A stretch of DNA of 64,000 nucleotides, taken from positions 32,938 through 96,937 of the forward strand of contig NZ_FVZE01000010.1 of assembly GCF_900168325.1 (NCBI RefSeq). The letters are read 5' to 3'. Positions 9,070 to 19,114 of this stretch are shown in pieces. The translations under genes were made by a program, and so were the position numbers. The first letter of the stretch is position 1. Every line of letters begins with the position of its first letter. The notes under the pieces were generated by a model. It saw only the letters and a program-made list of their open reading frames with translations, did no database searches and had not been told where the DNA came from. This DNA is from Novosphingobium mathurense. GTDB taxonomy: Bacteria; Pseudomonadota; Alphaproteobacteria; Sphingomonadales; Sphingomonadaceae.

Positions 9070-9169
9070 ATCTGGGGCTACAGGCCATGGGGCAACACCC
9101 CATCTTGCCCCCGCGAGAGTCTCGACCTAGAGGGCCCGAAAACTCCCATCACTGCAGGAAACCACCGTC

Positions 9170-10762
<1,593 letters not shown>

Positions 10763-10781
10763 TACCGGAGCCGGGACGGCC

Positions 10782-10985
10782 ATGTGGCTGCACTGGCTCG
10801 GACCGCTTCTGGGACTGGCCTTCCTGGCCGGTCTGGTTTCCGCTGCCGTGCTCCTTCGCCTTGGCAAGGTGCACGGCAGACGGCGGATCCTTGCCACCGC
10901 GGCGCTGCCTTTCGGATGCCTCGCCGTCCCGCTGCTCGGCCTGTCGATACTGGCCGTCGCAGGCTGGGCCTTCCGCCCCGGCTGA
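10782..10985 (+). CDS. Small two-helix membrane protein
   Basis: A 67-residue hypothetical starting MWLHWLGPLLGLAFLAG, with two hydrophobic segments (about 4-23 and 38-63) separated by a basic loop RLGKVHGRRR. GGAG about 11 bases before the ATG supports the start. It begins 19 bases after purH and is probably co-transcribed with it. I do not recognise a family. Confidence 0.5.
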   Translation: MWLHWLGPLLGLAFLAGLVSAAVLLRLGKVHGRRRILATAALPFGCLAVPLLGLSILAVAGWAFRPG

Positions 10986-11185
10986 CCGCACCGCCGGCCA
11001 TCCCGGCAGAAACCGGCGCGAAACCACGTGCGCCTCTTCCGGCCCTCATTGTTCCCTCCATTCATCGCAAGCGGCGAGCGACTGATCGCAGCATCATGCG
11101 AAATGTGGGTTTATTCACTGGACCGAAAGCACTTTGGCGGCATGTGGGCCGCATCGAAATCGAACTACGGATTGCTACGCAGGAC

Positions 11186-11335
11186 ATGGGACTCTTCAAG
11201 GCCGACTTCTACCGCTTCTTCGCTCTCGGGTTCGCCGGGGGCGCACTGCTGGTGTTCGGTTCGATGGGCCTTCACCACAGCAGTTCGCTGGCCGACAACA
11301 TCGTCCCGCCCGCCGAGGCCGCGACGACGCGCTGA
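11186..11335 (+). CDS. Very small single-pass membrane protein
   Basis: A 49-residue frame beginning MGLFKADFYRFFALGFAGG: a short amphipathic basic-aromatic N-terminus, one hydrophobic helix (about 12-29) and a polar tail. Small proteins with an MGLFK-DxYRFF-like start occur in sphingomonads, from memory rather than a search. A longer in-frame start at 11096 is possible, but its extension looks non-conserved. AGGA lies too close to the chosen ATG, so the start is uncertain. Function unknown. Confidence 0.4.
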   Translation: MGLFKADFYRFFALGFAGGALLVFGSMGLHHSSSLADNIVPPAEAATTR

Positions 11336-11415
11336 GGCGCGACGCCGGACAGGCCGGAGCCTCTTGCCGGCCCGCCGCGATTGCTTCCCGCCGGTTCCGG
11401 CCCCATATTGCGGCC

Positions 11416-11877
11416 ATGGCGACACGACACGTACATCACGAACATTCGGGCGAAGGGCTCGTCAAGGCGGCGCAGTCCGCGCTTCTCAAGGCCGGCGAGC
11501 AGTGGACCGAAATGCGCGCCGACGTCTTTGCCGCGCTGGCGGAACATGACCGCCCGGCCTCAGCCTACGACCTGGCCGAAAACGTCTCGGCGCTGCGCGG
11601 CAAGCGCGTCGCGCCCAACAGCGTCTATCGCATCCTCGACCTCTTCGTGCGCACCAACCTGGCCCGGCGGGTCGAAAGCGCCAATGCCTATGTCGCCAAC
11701 AGCCACCCCGGCTGCCGCCACGACTGCATCTTCCTGATCTGCGATTCCTGCGGCCAGATCGTGCATATCGACGATGATCGGCTGACCGGTTCGCTGATCG
11801 CCGCGGCGCGTGACGCGGGCTTCGCCGATGTGCGCCCGGTGGTGGAACTGCGCGGAACCTGCGCGGCCTGCAGCTGA
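11416..11877 (+). CDS. Fur-family transcriptional repressor, Zur-like
   Basis: A 153-residue winged-helix metalloregulator. The DNA-binding part (~20-85) contains EHDRPASAYDLAENVS and VAPNSVYRILDLF. The dimerisation half has a histidine-rich SHPGCRHDCIFLICDSCGQIVHIDD block, with a structural CxxC pair (CDSC) and a C-terminal second pair (CAAC). These features, and the absence of the Fur HHDH iron signature, favour zinc sensing. No zinc transporter is adjacent. The ATG at 11416 starts just before the histidine-containing N-terminus. Confidence 0.82.
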   Translation: MATRHVHHEHSGEGLVKAAQSALLKAGEQWTEMRADVFAALAEHDRPASAYDLAENVSALRGKRVAPNSVYRILDLFVRTNLARRVESANAYVANSHPGCRHDCIFLICDSCGQIVHIDDDRLTGSLIAAARDAGFADVRPVVELRGTCAACS

Positions 11878-11990
11878 CCCGGCGCCGACGCCCCGACGTG
11901 CGCCAAGCCCCTCGCGGCCTTGCGAAGTTGTCCGCCATGCGGCAGGGCAGCGTATTCGACTCCTGCCCGCAATCCGTGTAGACACGATCC

Positions 11991-13913
11991 ATGACCGCCA
12001 ACCCGGCAACGCCCCTCCTCGACACTGTCGATACGCCCGTTGACCTGCGCAGGCTCAAGCCCGCGCAGTTGCGCCAGCTCGCCGATGAACTGCGCGAGGA
12101 AATGATCTCCGCCGTCGGCCAGACCGGGGGCCACCTCGGCTCCGGCCTCGGCGTCGTCGAGCTGACAGTGGCGCTTCACTACGTCTTCAACACGCCCGAG
12201 GACCGGCTGATCTGGGACGTCGGCCACCAGGCCTACCCGCACAAGATCCTCACCGGGCGGCGCGATCGCATCCGCACCCTGCGCCAGGGCGGCGGTCTCT
12301 CCGGCTTCACCAAGCGCAGCGAAAGCGAATACGATCCCTTCGGCACCGCGCATAGCTCCACCTCGATCTCGGCAGCACTGGGCTTTGCCATCGCCAACAA
12401 GATCAAGGGCCAGCCGGGCCGCGGCATCGCCGTGATCGGCGACGGCGCGATGAGTGCGGGCATGGCCTACGAGGCGATGAACAACGCGCGCGAGGCGGGC
12501 AACCGCCTGATCGTGATCCTCAACGACAACGACATGTCGATCGCCCCGCCGGTGGGCGGGCTTTCCGCCTATCTGGCCCAGCTCGTGTCCTCACGCCCGT
12601 TCCTCAACATCCGCGACTTCGCGCGCAAGGTTTCGCGCCGCCTGCCCGAAGCGCTGCACCGCGCGGCGAAGAAGACCGACGAATTCGCCCGCGGCATGGC
12701 CATGGGCGGCACCCTGTTCGAGGAACTGGGCTTTTACTACGTCGGCCCGGTCGACGGCCACAACCTCGACCAGTTGATCCCGATTTTCGAGAACGTGCGC
12801 GACGCTGCCGAAGGTCCGATCCTGATTCACGTCGTGACCAAGAAGGGCAAGGGCTATGCCCCGGCCGAGGAAGCGGCGGACAAATATCACGGTGTACAGA
12901 AATTTAATGTCGTCACCGGCGAGCAGGCCAAGGCCCCTGCCGGTCCGCCCAGCTATACCGGCGTATTTGCCAAGGCCCTGATCGCCGAGGCGCAGAACGA
13001 TCCGCGGGTCTGCGCGATCACGGCGGCCATGCCGTCCGGCACCGGGCTCGACAAGTTCGCCAGCCAGTTCCCGGACCGCAGCTTCGACGTCGGCATCGCC
13101 GAACAGCACGCGGTGACCTTCGCTGCCGGTCTGGCCGCGCAGGGCATGCGCCCGTTCTGCGCAATCTACTCGACGTTCCTGCAGCGCGCCTTCGACCAGG
13201 TCGTGCACGATGTCGCGATCCAGAACCTGCCGGTGCGCTTCGCCATCGACCGTGCCGGCCTCGTCGGTGCCGACGGTGCGACCCATGCAGGTTCTTTCGA
13301 CGTGACCTATCTGGCGACGCTCCCCAACTTCGTGGTCATGGCCGCCGCCGACGAAGCGGAACTGGTCCACATGGTCCACACCGCCACGCAGCATGACAGC
13401 GGCCCGATCGCCTTCCGCTATCCGCGCGGCAACGGCACCGGCGTCGCCCTTCCCGACAAGCCCGAAGTGCTGGAAATCGGCAAGGGACGCATCGTTCGGG
13501 AAGGCACCAAGGTCGCCCTGCTCTCCCTCGGCACCCGCCTCGGCGAGGCGCTGAAGGCAGCCGACGCGCTGGAAGCCAAGGGCCTTTCGACCACCGTTGC
13601 AGACCTGCGCTTCGCCAAGCCGCTCGACAGCGAACTGATCCGAAAGCTGATGCTCAGCCACGAAGTGGTCGTCACTGTCGAGGAAGGCGCGATCGGCGGC
13701 CTTGGCGCGCACGTCCTCACCATGGCGAGCGACGAAGGCCTGACCGACAACGGCCTCAGGATCCGCACCATGCGCCTACCGGACGTGTTCCAGGACCACG
13801 ACAAGCCCGAAGCGCAGTACGACGAGGCCGGGCTGAACGCCCCGCAGATCGTCGACACCGTGCTCAAGGCGCTGCGCCACAACAGCGCGGGCGTGAACGA
13901 AGCGCGCGCCTGA
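11991..13913 (+). CDS. dxs: 1-deoxy-D-xylulose-5-phosphate synthase
   Basis: A 640-residue thiamine-diphosphate enzyme joining pyruvate and glyceraldehyde 3-phosphate in the first step of the MEP isoprenoid pathway. The TPP/Mg motif GDGAMSAGMAYEAMNNA, the early GGHLGSGLGVVELTVALHY histidine region, the transketolase-type PDRSFDVGIAEQHAVTFAAG and the pyrimidine domain DRAGLVGADGATHAGSFD are all present. Length is normal. It follows the Zur-like gene by 113 bases and is convergent with the amidohydrolase pair, with no obvious terminator between. Confidence 0.96.
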   Translation: MTANPATPLLDTVDTPVDLRRLKPAQLRQLADELREEMISAVGQTGGHLGSGLGVVELTVALHYVFNTPEDRLIWDVGHQAYPHKILTGRRDRIRTLRQGGGLSGFTKRSESEYDPFGTAHSSTSISAALGFAIANKIKGQPGRGIAVIGDGAMSAGMAYEAMNNAREAGNRLIVILNDNDMSIAPPVGGLSAYLAQLVSSRPFLNIRDFARKVSRRLPEALHRAAKKTDEFARGMAMGGTLFEELGFYYVGPVDGHNLDQLIPIFENVRDAAEGPILIHVVTKKGKGYAPAEEAADKYHGVQKFNVVTGEQAKAPAGPPSYTGVFAKALIAEAQNDPRVCAITAAMPSGTGLDKFASQFPDRSFDVGIAEQHAVTFAAGLAAQGMRPFCAIYSTFLQRAFDQVVHDVAIQNLPVRFAIDRAGLVGADGATHAGSFDVTYLATLPNFVVMAAADEAELVHMVHTATQHDSGPIAFRYPRGNGTGVALPDKPEVLEIGKGRIVREGTKVALLSLGTRLGEALKAADALEAKGLSTTVADLRFAKPLDSELIRKLMLSHEVVVTVEEGAIGGLGAHVLTMASDEGLTDNGLRIRTMRLPDVFQDHDKPEAQYDEAGLNAPQIVDTVLKALRHNSAGVNEARA

Positions 13914-14018
13914 CCGGCAGGCGCAGGGGCACCTGCGGCGGCCCCTCGCGCGCAAGTCCCATTCAGGGTGAACTTTGCGCGGTGGGCGCGCGCCGCTTCT
14001 TCGTGATTGCGAGCCGGG

Positions 14019-15347
14019 TTACCAGTCGTAGGCCTTAGGCAGGTAGGTCCGGTCGAGGTCCTTGTAGCGTTCCTTCAGGCGGCTCTGGTGATTGTCCAGC
14101 GGCTGCTTGACGCCGTCGATCCATACCTGGAGCGGCGCCGAGGACAGTTCCAGCGGATCGCCGTCCCAGACCACCACGTCGCCCACCGCGCCGGGCGCCA
14201 GGACGCCGGCGCGCATGTGGCCGTTGCGACCGTCCATGCCGCTGATCTCGGCAGGGACCGAGGTGATCGCAGCCAGTGCCTCTCCCCAGCTCAGGCCTGC
14301 CGCGCCGGGGATCCTGTTCAGCGCGACGAGGTTGCCGGCCTCCTGCGGTGCGTAACGCGGTTGGTTGTCGTTCGCGAGCATGCCGATCGCGACCTTGACG
14401 CCTGCCCGCTTCATCCGGCCGACATTGGATTGAGTGGCAGCGATGCGGTCGAACTGCGCAGGCAGGTCATTCAGCGCCATGGCGATCACCGGCACGCCTG
14501 CCGTTGCGATCTCGCCGGCGACGAGCCAGCCTTCGCTCGCACCGACCAGCACGAGGTCGAGCTTGGGAAAATCGCGCTTCAACGAGAGTACCGAGCGGAT
14601 GTCGGCCGCGCGTTCCACTTCGACGTAGAGCGGCTGCGTCCCGGCGATGACCGGTGCCAGCGCAGCGGCATCGGCGCGCGTCAGCATCGCGTCCGACTTG
14701 CGATCCGCGCCCGGTGTCATGGCCGCAACGTCCTTTGCCTCGCGCAGGGCATTGCGCAAGGCGACGTAAGCCGCGACGCGGCTGCCGCCGGCGAGCTTCG
14801 CCCCGCCTTCACCCAGCGCGACAACCTGGAAGGCTCGGGCCTTCGTCACCGCGTCGGGATCGGCGCCGAGATCGATCAGTGCGCCCTGCCCGGCGAAGAT
14901 CGAATTGCCGTTGAACGGCGTCACGCTGGCACGCGTCACCCCGCCTTCGCGGCTGATGGCGATGTGCTCGTTCGCCGGATTGATCGCGGGCGCGACGTCC
15001 AGCGCGGCGTTGAACGGCGATCCATCCGATCCGCGGTCGTCGCTCTCGCTCACTTCCTGCACGTCGAAGAGGCCCAGGTCGGTATAGTTCGCGAAGATGC
15101 CGGGGGTGACCCATTTGCCGCTGCCGTCGATCACCTCGACGCCTGCAGGCACGGCCACACCCGCCCCGGCGGCAACGACCTTGCCGCCGCGAACGACGAC
15201 AGTGCCGCCCTCGATGGGCGCACTGCCGTCGCCGGTGGCAACCGTGGCATTGGTAATGGCGAAGTCCTGCGCGGAGACGAACGAGGGCACTGCGAGCGCC
15301 GCGGCACCGGCAAGCGCGACGGTAATGGTGACGGAGAGGCGCTTCAC
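14019..15347 (-). CDS. Exported amidohydrolase-fold protein lacking the HxH metal motif
   Basis: A 442-residue periplasmic protein with a Sec signal (MKRLSVTITVALAGAAALAVPSFVSA). The composite beta-sandwich around SGKWVTPGIF and the C-terminal GAVGDVVVWDGDPLE / VWIDGVKQPL place it in the imidazolonepropionase-like amidohydrolases. Where family members have DAHSHL this protein reads FANYTDL, so the first metal pair is missing. It starts with GTG at 15347, overlapping the upstream partner's stop as GTGA, with AAGGAG seven bases before. It is therefore coupled 1:1 with its intact paralogue and may be a non-catalytic or altered partner subunit. Confidence 0.82.
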   Translation of the reverse strand: MKRLSVTITVALAGAAALAVPSFVSAQDFAITNATVATGDGSAPIEGGTVVVRGGKVVAAGAGVAVPAGVEVIDGSGKWVTPGIFANYTDLGLFDVQEVSESDDRGSDGSPFNAALDVAPAINPANEHIAISREGGVTRASVTPFNGNSIFAGQGALIDLGADPDAVTKARAFQVVALGEGGAKLAGGSRVAAYVALRNALREAKDVAAMTPGADRKSDAMLTRADAAALAPVIAGTQPLYVEVERAADIRSVLSLKRDFPKLDLVLVGASEGWLVAGEIATAGVPVIAMALNDLPAQFDRIAATQSNVGRMKRAGVKVAIGMLANDNQPRYAPQEAGNLVALNRIPGAAGLSWGEALAAITSVPAEISGMDGRNGHMRAGVLAPGAVGDVVVWDGDPLELSSAPLQVWIDGVKQPLDNHQSRLKERYKDLDRTYLPKAYDW

Positions 15348-16723
15348 TTCACATCTCCTTCACCGGGCTGGCCCAATTCGAAGTCGCTCACCGGGCGGCG
15401 CTTGGGATCGAGCGCGTCATACATCAGCGCCCCGTCGATCCAGACTTTCTCCGGACGGGTATAGACCGAGAGCGGATTGCCGTTCCACAGGACGACGTCA
15501 GCCATCTTGCCGGATTCCAGGCTGCCGGTCCGATCGGAAACGCCCATCGCCTTGGCCGGGTTATAGGTGAACCAGCTCACCACCTGTGCGTCGGGAATGT
15601 CGATACCGATGCGTCGGCCGTCCGCCTGCGCCTTGGCCGCTTCCTGGTTGAGACGCTGGATGCCGTTTTCGCTATCGGAGTGGATGATCACGCAGACGCC
15701 TTCCTTCTGCAGCAGCGCCGCGTTTTCGGGAATGGCATCGTAGGCTTCCATCTTGAAGCCGTACCAGTCGGCCCAGACGGCAGCGCAGATGTCGTTCTGC
15801 TTGAGCAGGTCGCCGATCTTGTAAGCCTCCACCGCATGGTGGAACGCGGCGACCTTGTAGCCCATCTCCTTGGCCATATCGATCACCAGCGCCATCTCGT
15901 CGGCGCGGTAGCAGTGGTTCTGCACGAGGATCTCGCCGTCGAGCACGCCGACCAGCGTCTCGTTCGCGAGGTCGCGGTCGCGCTCCTCGTCCTTGGCGTA
16001 CTTCTTGGCATCGAGCCACGTCTGCCGGTCGACAGCGAAGTTGCCCATGCGGGTCGAGGGCTTCTGGCCCTTCGATCCATAGACGCGCTTCGGGTTCTCG
16101 CCGCAGGCCATCTTCAGCGAATAGGGGGCGCCGGGGAACTTCATCCCCTGCACCGTCAGGCTCGGCACGTTCTTGAGCGTGACCGAACGTCCGCCCATGA
16201 GATTGGCCGAGCCGGGCAGGACCATCAGCGAGGTAACCCCGCCATTGGTGAGGGCGCGGGTGAAACCGGGGTCCTGCGGCCAGACCGAGTGCTCGGCCCA
16301 GACTTCAGGCGTGGTCGGGCTGGTCGCCTCGTTACCGTCGGCCAGGGCGTCGACGGAGGGTGAGGGATAGTCGCCCAGGTGGGAGTGCGCGTCGATCACC
16401 CCGGGGGTGACGAACTTGCCCGCGGCATCGACGCGGATGTAGCCATCGGGCACCGCAAGGTCGGGCCCGCCCACGGCAACGAGCCTGCCGTTCTCGAACA
16501 GCACCGTGCCGTTATCGATGCGCCCGCCGCGACCGTCATAGACCGTCGCGCCGACCAGTGCGGTGGGCCTGCCTGGATAGGGCCTGTAGGTCGAAGGATA
16601 GGGCGTCTCGACCGCCGCTTCCTTGTCCTTCTTCCTGGCCAGCGCGCCACCGGTCGGCAGCGCGAGGGCGATGCCCAGCGCAAGCACACCGGTCCATGGC
16701 CGCAATGCGGGCGGTACTTTCAT
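15344..16723 (-). CDS. Exported amidohydrolase
   Basis: A 459-residue secreted metal-dependent hydrolase of the imidazolonepropionase-like amidohydrolase group. I start it at MKVPPALRPWTGVLALGIALALPTGGALA, a clear signal peptide. Metal ligands are visible: DAHSHLGDY (~125), FHHAVEAYK, VIIHSDSENGI. The C-terminal beta-sandwich GSLESGKMADVVLWNGNPL is typical. A dipeptidase or cyclic-imide substrate is plausible, because the next upstream gene is an oligopeptide transporter, but that is inference. Its stop overlaps the start of the metal-motif-deficient paralogue by four bases. Confidence 0.87.
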   Translation of the reverse strand: MKVPPALRPWTGVLALGIALALPTGGALARKKDKEAAVETPYPSTYRPYPGRPTALVGATVYDGRGGRIDNGTVLFENGRLVAVGGPDLAVPDGYIRVDAAGKFVTPGVIDAHSHLGDYPSPSVDALADGNEATSPTTPEVWAEHSVWPQDPGFTRALTNGGVTSLMVLPGSANLMGGRSVTLKNVPSLTVQGMKFPGAPYSLKMACGENPKRVYGSKGQKPSTRMGNFAVDRQTWLDAKKYAKDEERDRDLANETLVGVLDGEILVQNHCYRADEMALVIDMAKEMGYKVAAFHHAVEAYKIGDLLKQNDICAAVWADWYGFKMEAYDAIPENAALLQKEGVCVIIHSDSENGIQRLNQEAAKAQADGRRIGIDIPDAQVVSWFTYNPAKAMGVSDRTGSLESGKMADVVLWNGNPLSVYTRPEKVWIDGALMYDALDPKRRPVSDFELGQPGEGDVK

Positions 16724-16742
16724 GACAAAACCCCTGTTCACC

Positions 16743-16776
16743 AAAAAGAGCGGCCCGGGCGTTTCCACCCGGGCCG
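16743..16776 (-). terminator. Rho-independent terminator of the peptide transporter gene
   Basis: On the minus strand a 9-bp stem CGGCCCGGG / CCCGGGCCG with an 8-base loop is followed by CTCTTTTT. It lies 16 bases after the transporter stop and just before the exported amidohydrolase, so the two are probably separate transcripts or partly read through. Confidence 0.85.
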
Positions 16777-16791
16777 TCGCATTTGCGTCGT

Positions 16792-18447
16792 TCAGGTCGG
16801 CCGGTTTTCCGGGTGCATCCCGGCTTCCTGCGCCTCGAGCCCGACTTCGCCCTGACCCATCAGGCCATCGTCGTGATCGCGATCTTCGAGCGAATCGAGA
16901 TGCATCCAGCGCTTGACGATCGGCGAGAGCAGCAGGACGACGACGGCAATGCCGATCGTGACCCAGCCGATCTTGCTGTAGATTGCCAGCGTGAGGTCCT
17001 TCGACATCTCGCCGCTTTCACCGCCGGTCGCTTCGCCGATCTTGCCGGCGACGAAGTTGCCGACCGCGGTCATGTAGAACCAAGCGCCCATGATGAAGCT
17101 GCCCAGATGCGCCGGGGCCAGCCGCGTCATGGCCGAGAGGCCTACGGGCGAGAGACACAGCTCACCGGTGGTGTGCAGCAGGTAGATCAGGAAGACGAAG
17201 ACGACCGAGGTCATCACCGCCGGATCGCCGGTGCCCGCGCCCCAGACGAAGACGAGGAAGCCAAGGCCGACCTGGACCAGCGCAAGGCCGAACTTGGCCG
17301 GCGCCGAAGGCTCCAGCCCGCGCTTGGCGAGGATCTGCCAGAGACCGGCAAAGAGCGGCGCGAAGAGCACGATGTAGATCGGGTTGATCGACTGGAACAG
17401 GCTGGTCGGGACGCCGCCACGATCGACGTACTTGTCGGTGTAGAGGCTGAGCGAACCGCCCGCCTGCTCGAACAGGCCCCAGAACACGGGGTTGAGCGCG
17501 ATCAGGAAGAGGATCGCGAAGATGCGTTCACGCGGCTCCTTGGGAAGCTTGAAGGCTTCGTAGAGCGTGTAGGCGAGCATCGCGACGCCAGTGATGATCA
17601 GCAGGTTCTGGATCACGTCCACGTACTGGATCAGGAACCAGATCACCGCGACCGCGGCAATGCCGGTGCCGTAGAGCTTGAACTCGTTGTTCTTCTGCAG
17701 CGGCCTGGGCGGCTCGCCCTGCCCCAGCAGTGCCGGTTTGCCGACGACGAAGATGATCAGGCCCAGCACCATGCCGATGCCGGCGAGGCCGAAGCCCCAG
17801 GACCAGCCGATCGTTTCGCCCAGGTAACCGACGAGGATCGTGCCGAGCGCCGCACCGACGTTCACGCCCATGTAGAAGATCGTGTAGGCCGAATCGCGGC
17901 GGGCATCGGTCATCTTGTAGAGCTGGCCGACAATCACCGAGATATTGGCCTTGAGGAAGCCAGAGCCGACGATGATCAGCGAGAGCGCCAGCCAGAACAC
18001 GTTGATCGCCGGATCCGCCTGCTTGACGGCCGGATCGGCCACGCCCTGCATGCCTTCCCAGGCCATGAACAGGTGGCCGAGCGCCAGCACGACGCCGCCG
18101 AACAGCACCGCCTTGCGCTGGCCCAGCCAGCGGTCGGCAAGGTAGCCACCCAGCACCGGGGTAATGTAGACGAGGCTGGTATAGCCCCCGTAGATCAGCG
18201 AGGCGTCGCCGTCGTTGAACAGCCAGAACTTCGTCAGGTAAAGGATCAGCAGCGCGCGCATGCCGTAGTAGGAGAAGCGCTCCCACATCTCGGCATAGAA
18301 CAGCACGAACAGGCCCCGGGGGTGGCCGACGAATTCCTCGCTCTTGCGGGTGGCGATGAGGCCGCCGATGGCGAGCGTAGCGAACAGGGCAAGCGCAGCG
18401 ATTGCCGCGATCCAGTCACCCTCGTTCCAGTTTGTTATGTCCTTCAT
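16792..18447 (-). CDS. POT/PTR-family proton-dependent oligopeptide transporter
   Basis: A 551-residue inner-membrane transporter that imports di- and tripeptides with protons. FYAEMWERFSYYGMRALLILYL near residue 50 is the POT signature with the ExxER motif, and GDASLIYGGYTSLVYITPVLGGYLADRWLGQRK carries the second conserved region. About fourteen hydrophobic segments are visible, as usual for bacterial members with the extra helix pair. It lies upstream of two exported amidohydrolases on the same strand, which suggests peptide-derived substrates, although a terminator intervenes. Confidence 0.92.
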   Translation of the reverse strand: MKDITNWNEGDWIAAIAALALFATLAIGGLIATRKSEEFVGHPRGLFVLFYAEMWERFSYYGMRALLILYLTKFWLFNDGDASLIYGGYTSLVYITPVLGGYLADRWLGQRKAVLFGGVVLALGHLFMAWEGMQGVADPAVKQADPAINVFWLALSLIIVGSGFLKANISVIVGQLYKMTDARRDSAYTIFYMGVNVGAALGTILVGYLGETIGWSWGFGLAGIGMVLGLIIFVVGKPALLGQGEPPRPLQKNNEFKLYGTGIAAVAVIWFLIQYVDVIQNLLIITGVAMLAYTLYEAFKLPKEPRERIFAILFLIALNPVFWGLFEQAGGSLSLYTDKYVDRGGVPTSLFQSINPIYIVLFAPLFAGLWQILAKRGLEPSAPAKFGLALVQVGLGFLVFVWGAGTGDPAVMTSVVFVFLIYLLHTTGELCLSPVGLSAMTRLAPAHLGSFIMGAWFYMTAVGNFVAGKIGEATGGESGEMSKDLTLAIYSKIGWVTIGIAVVVLLLSPIVKRWMHLDSLEDRDHDDGLMGQGEVGLEAQEAGMHPENRPT

Positions 18448-18526
18448 GCGACCTCTTGTGGCCTTTCCTTGACGGCAGAGAAGGTATGAAGGGGGGCAAG
18501 GTAGCGGACAAAACGAGGGTGTAAAT

Positions 18527-18554
18527 GGGGGGGGCCCGCAGCGCGGCCCCCCCC
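18527..18554. other. Extreme G8/C8 hairpin between divergent genes
   Basis: Eight consecutive Gs and CC pair with GG and eight Cs (10-bp all-GC stem, 8-base loop) in the 258-base spacer between the peptide transporter and ihfB. It lacks a flanking T-run on either strand, so it is not a standard terminator. The ihfB-proximal part of the spacer (18590-18700) is AT-rich and probably holds the ihfB promoter. Confidence 0.5.
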
Positions 18555-18705
18555 ACCCTGTGCTTAAGGGTGCATTCTAAGGGATTACTGCTAAGCCATT
18601 GCGCATAAAGCCGTGGAATGGCATTTTCTCTTTTCGCAATCGGCAAAGTTCACGAAATTTTGTGATTCGCCCAAGCCATGAAGATTTTTTTGGGGGGACG
18701 TTGAA

Positions 18706-18987
18706 ATGATCAGATCGGAACTGCTGCAGGCCCTGGCGAAGGACAACCCTGAGCTGCGAACCGAAGACGTCGAGCGTGCGCTCGATACCTTCTTCGACGA
18801 GATCGCCCAGCGCCTCGCCGATGGTGGCCGCGTCGAACTGCGCGGCTTCGGCGCCTTCTCCACCCGCCACCGCGACAGCCGCAAGGGCCGCAACCCGCGC
18901 ACCGGGGAAACCGTGGAAGTTCCCGAGAAGAAGGTGCCCTATTTCAAGCCCGGCAAGGAAATGCGCGCCAAGCTGAACGTCAGCTAA
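18706..18987 (+). CDS. ihfB: Integration host factor beta subunit
   Basis: A 93-residue HU/IHF-fold DNA-bending protein. MIRSELLQALA, RVELRGFGAFSTRHRDSRKGRNPRTGE and VPYFKPGKEMRAKLN match IHF-beta more closely than HU, including the RNPRTGE arm whose Pro intercalates into DNA. It normally pairs with IHF-alpha. GGGGGGA nine bases before the ATG is a strong ribosome-binding site. rpsA, the usual upstream neighbour, is not here. Confidence 0.92.
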   Translation: MIRSELLQALAKDNPELRTEDVERALDTFFDEIAQRLADGGRVELRGFGAFSTRHRDSRKGRNPRTGETVEVPEKKVPYFKPGKEMRAKLNVS

Positions 18988-19003
18988 GCCGCGCGCGGGC
19001 AAA

Positions 19004-19046
19004 CTTCGACGAGCCTGTCATCCCCCGCAGGCCGAGCCCGTCGAAG
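19004..19046. repeat. Intergenic inverted repeat (sphingomonad-type dyad)
   Basis: CTTCGACGAGCCTG (19004-19017) and CAGGCCGAGCCCGTCGAAG (19028-19046) form an imperfect inverted repeat just after ihfB. It may act as a transcript end between convergent genes and shares the GAGCCTG core with the repeat at 6022-6090. Confidence 0.5.
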
Positions 19047-19114
19047 CGCCCGCATGCGTCCCTTTGCCAGATTCCCCGCTCATGCCCTGACCTGGCCCGC
19101 GCCGGGACCAACTC

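Noticed and set aside
16783..18489. Plus-strand frame opposite the POT transporter, Asp/Arg/Glu/His-rich
   Set aside because: Antisense of hydrophobic transporter codons gives charged residues; not a real protein.
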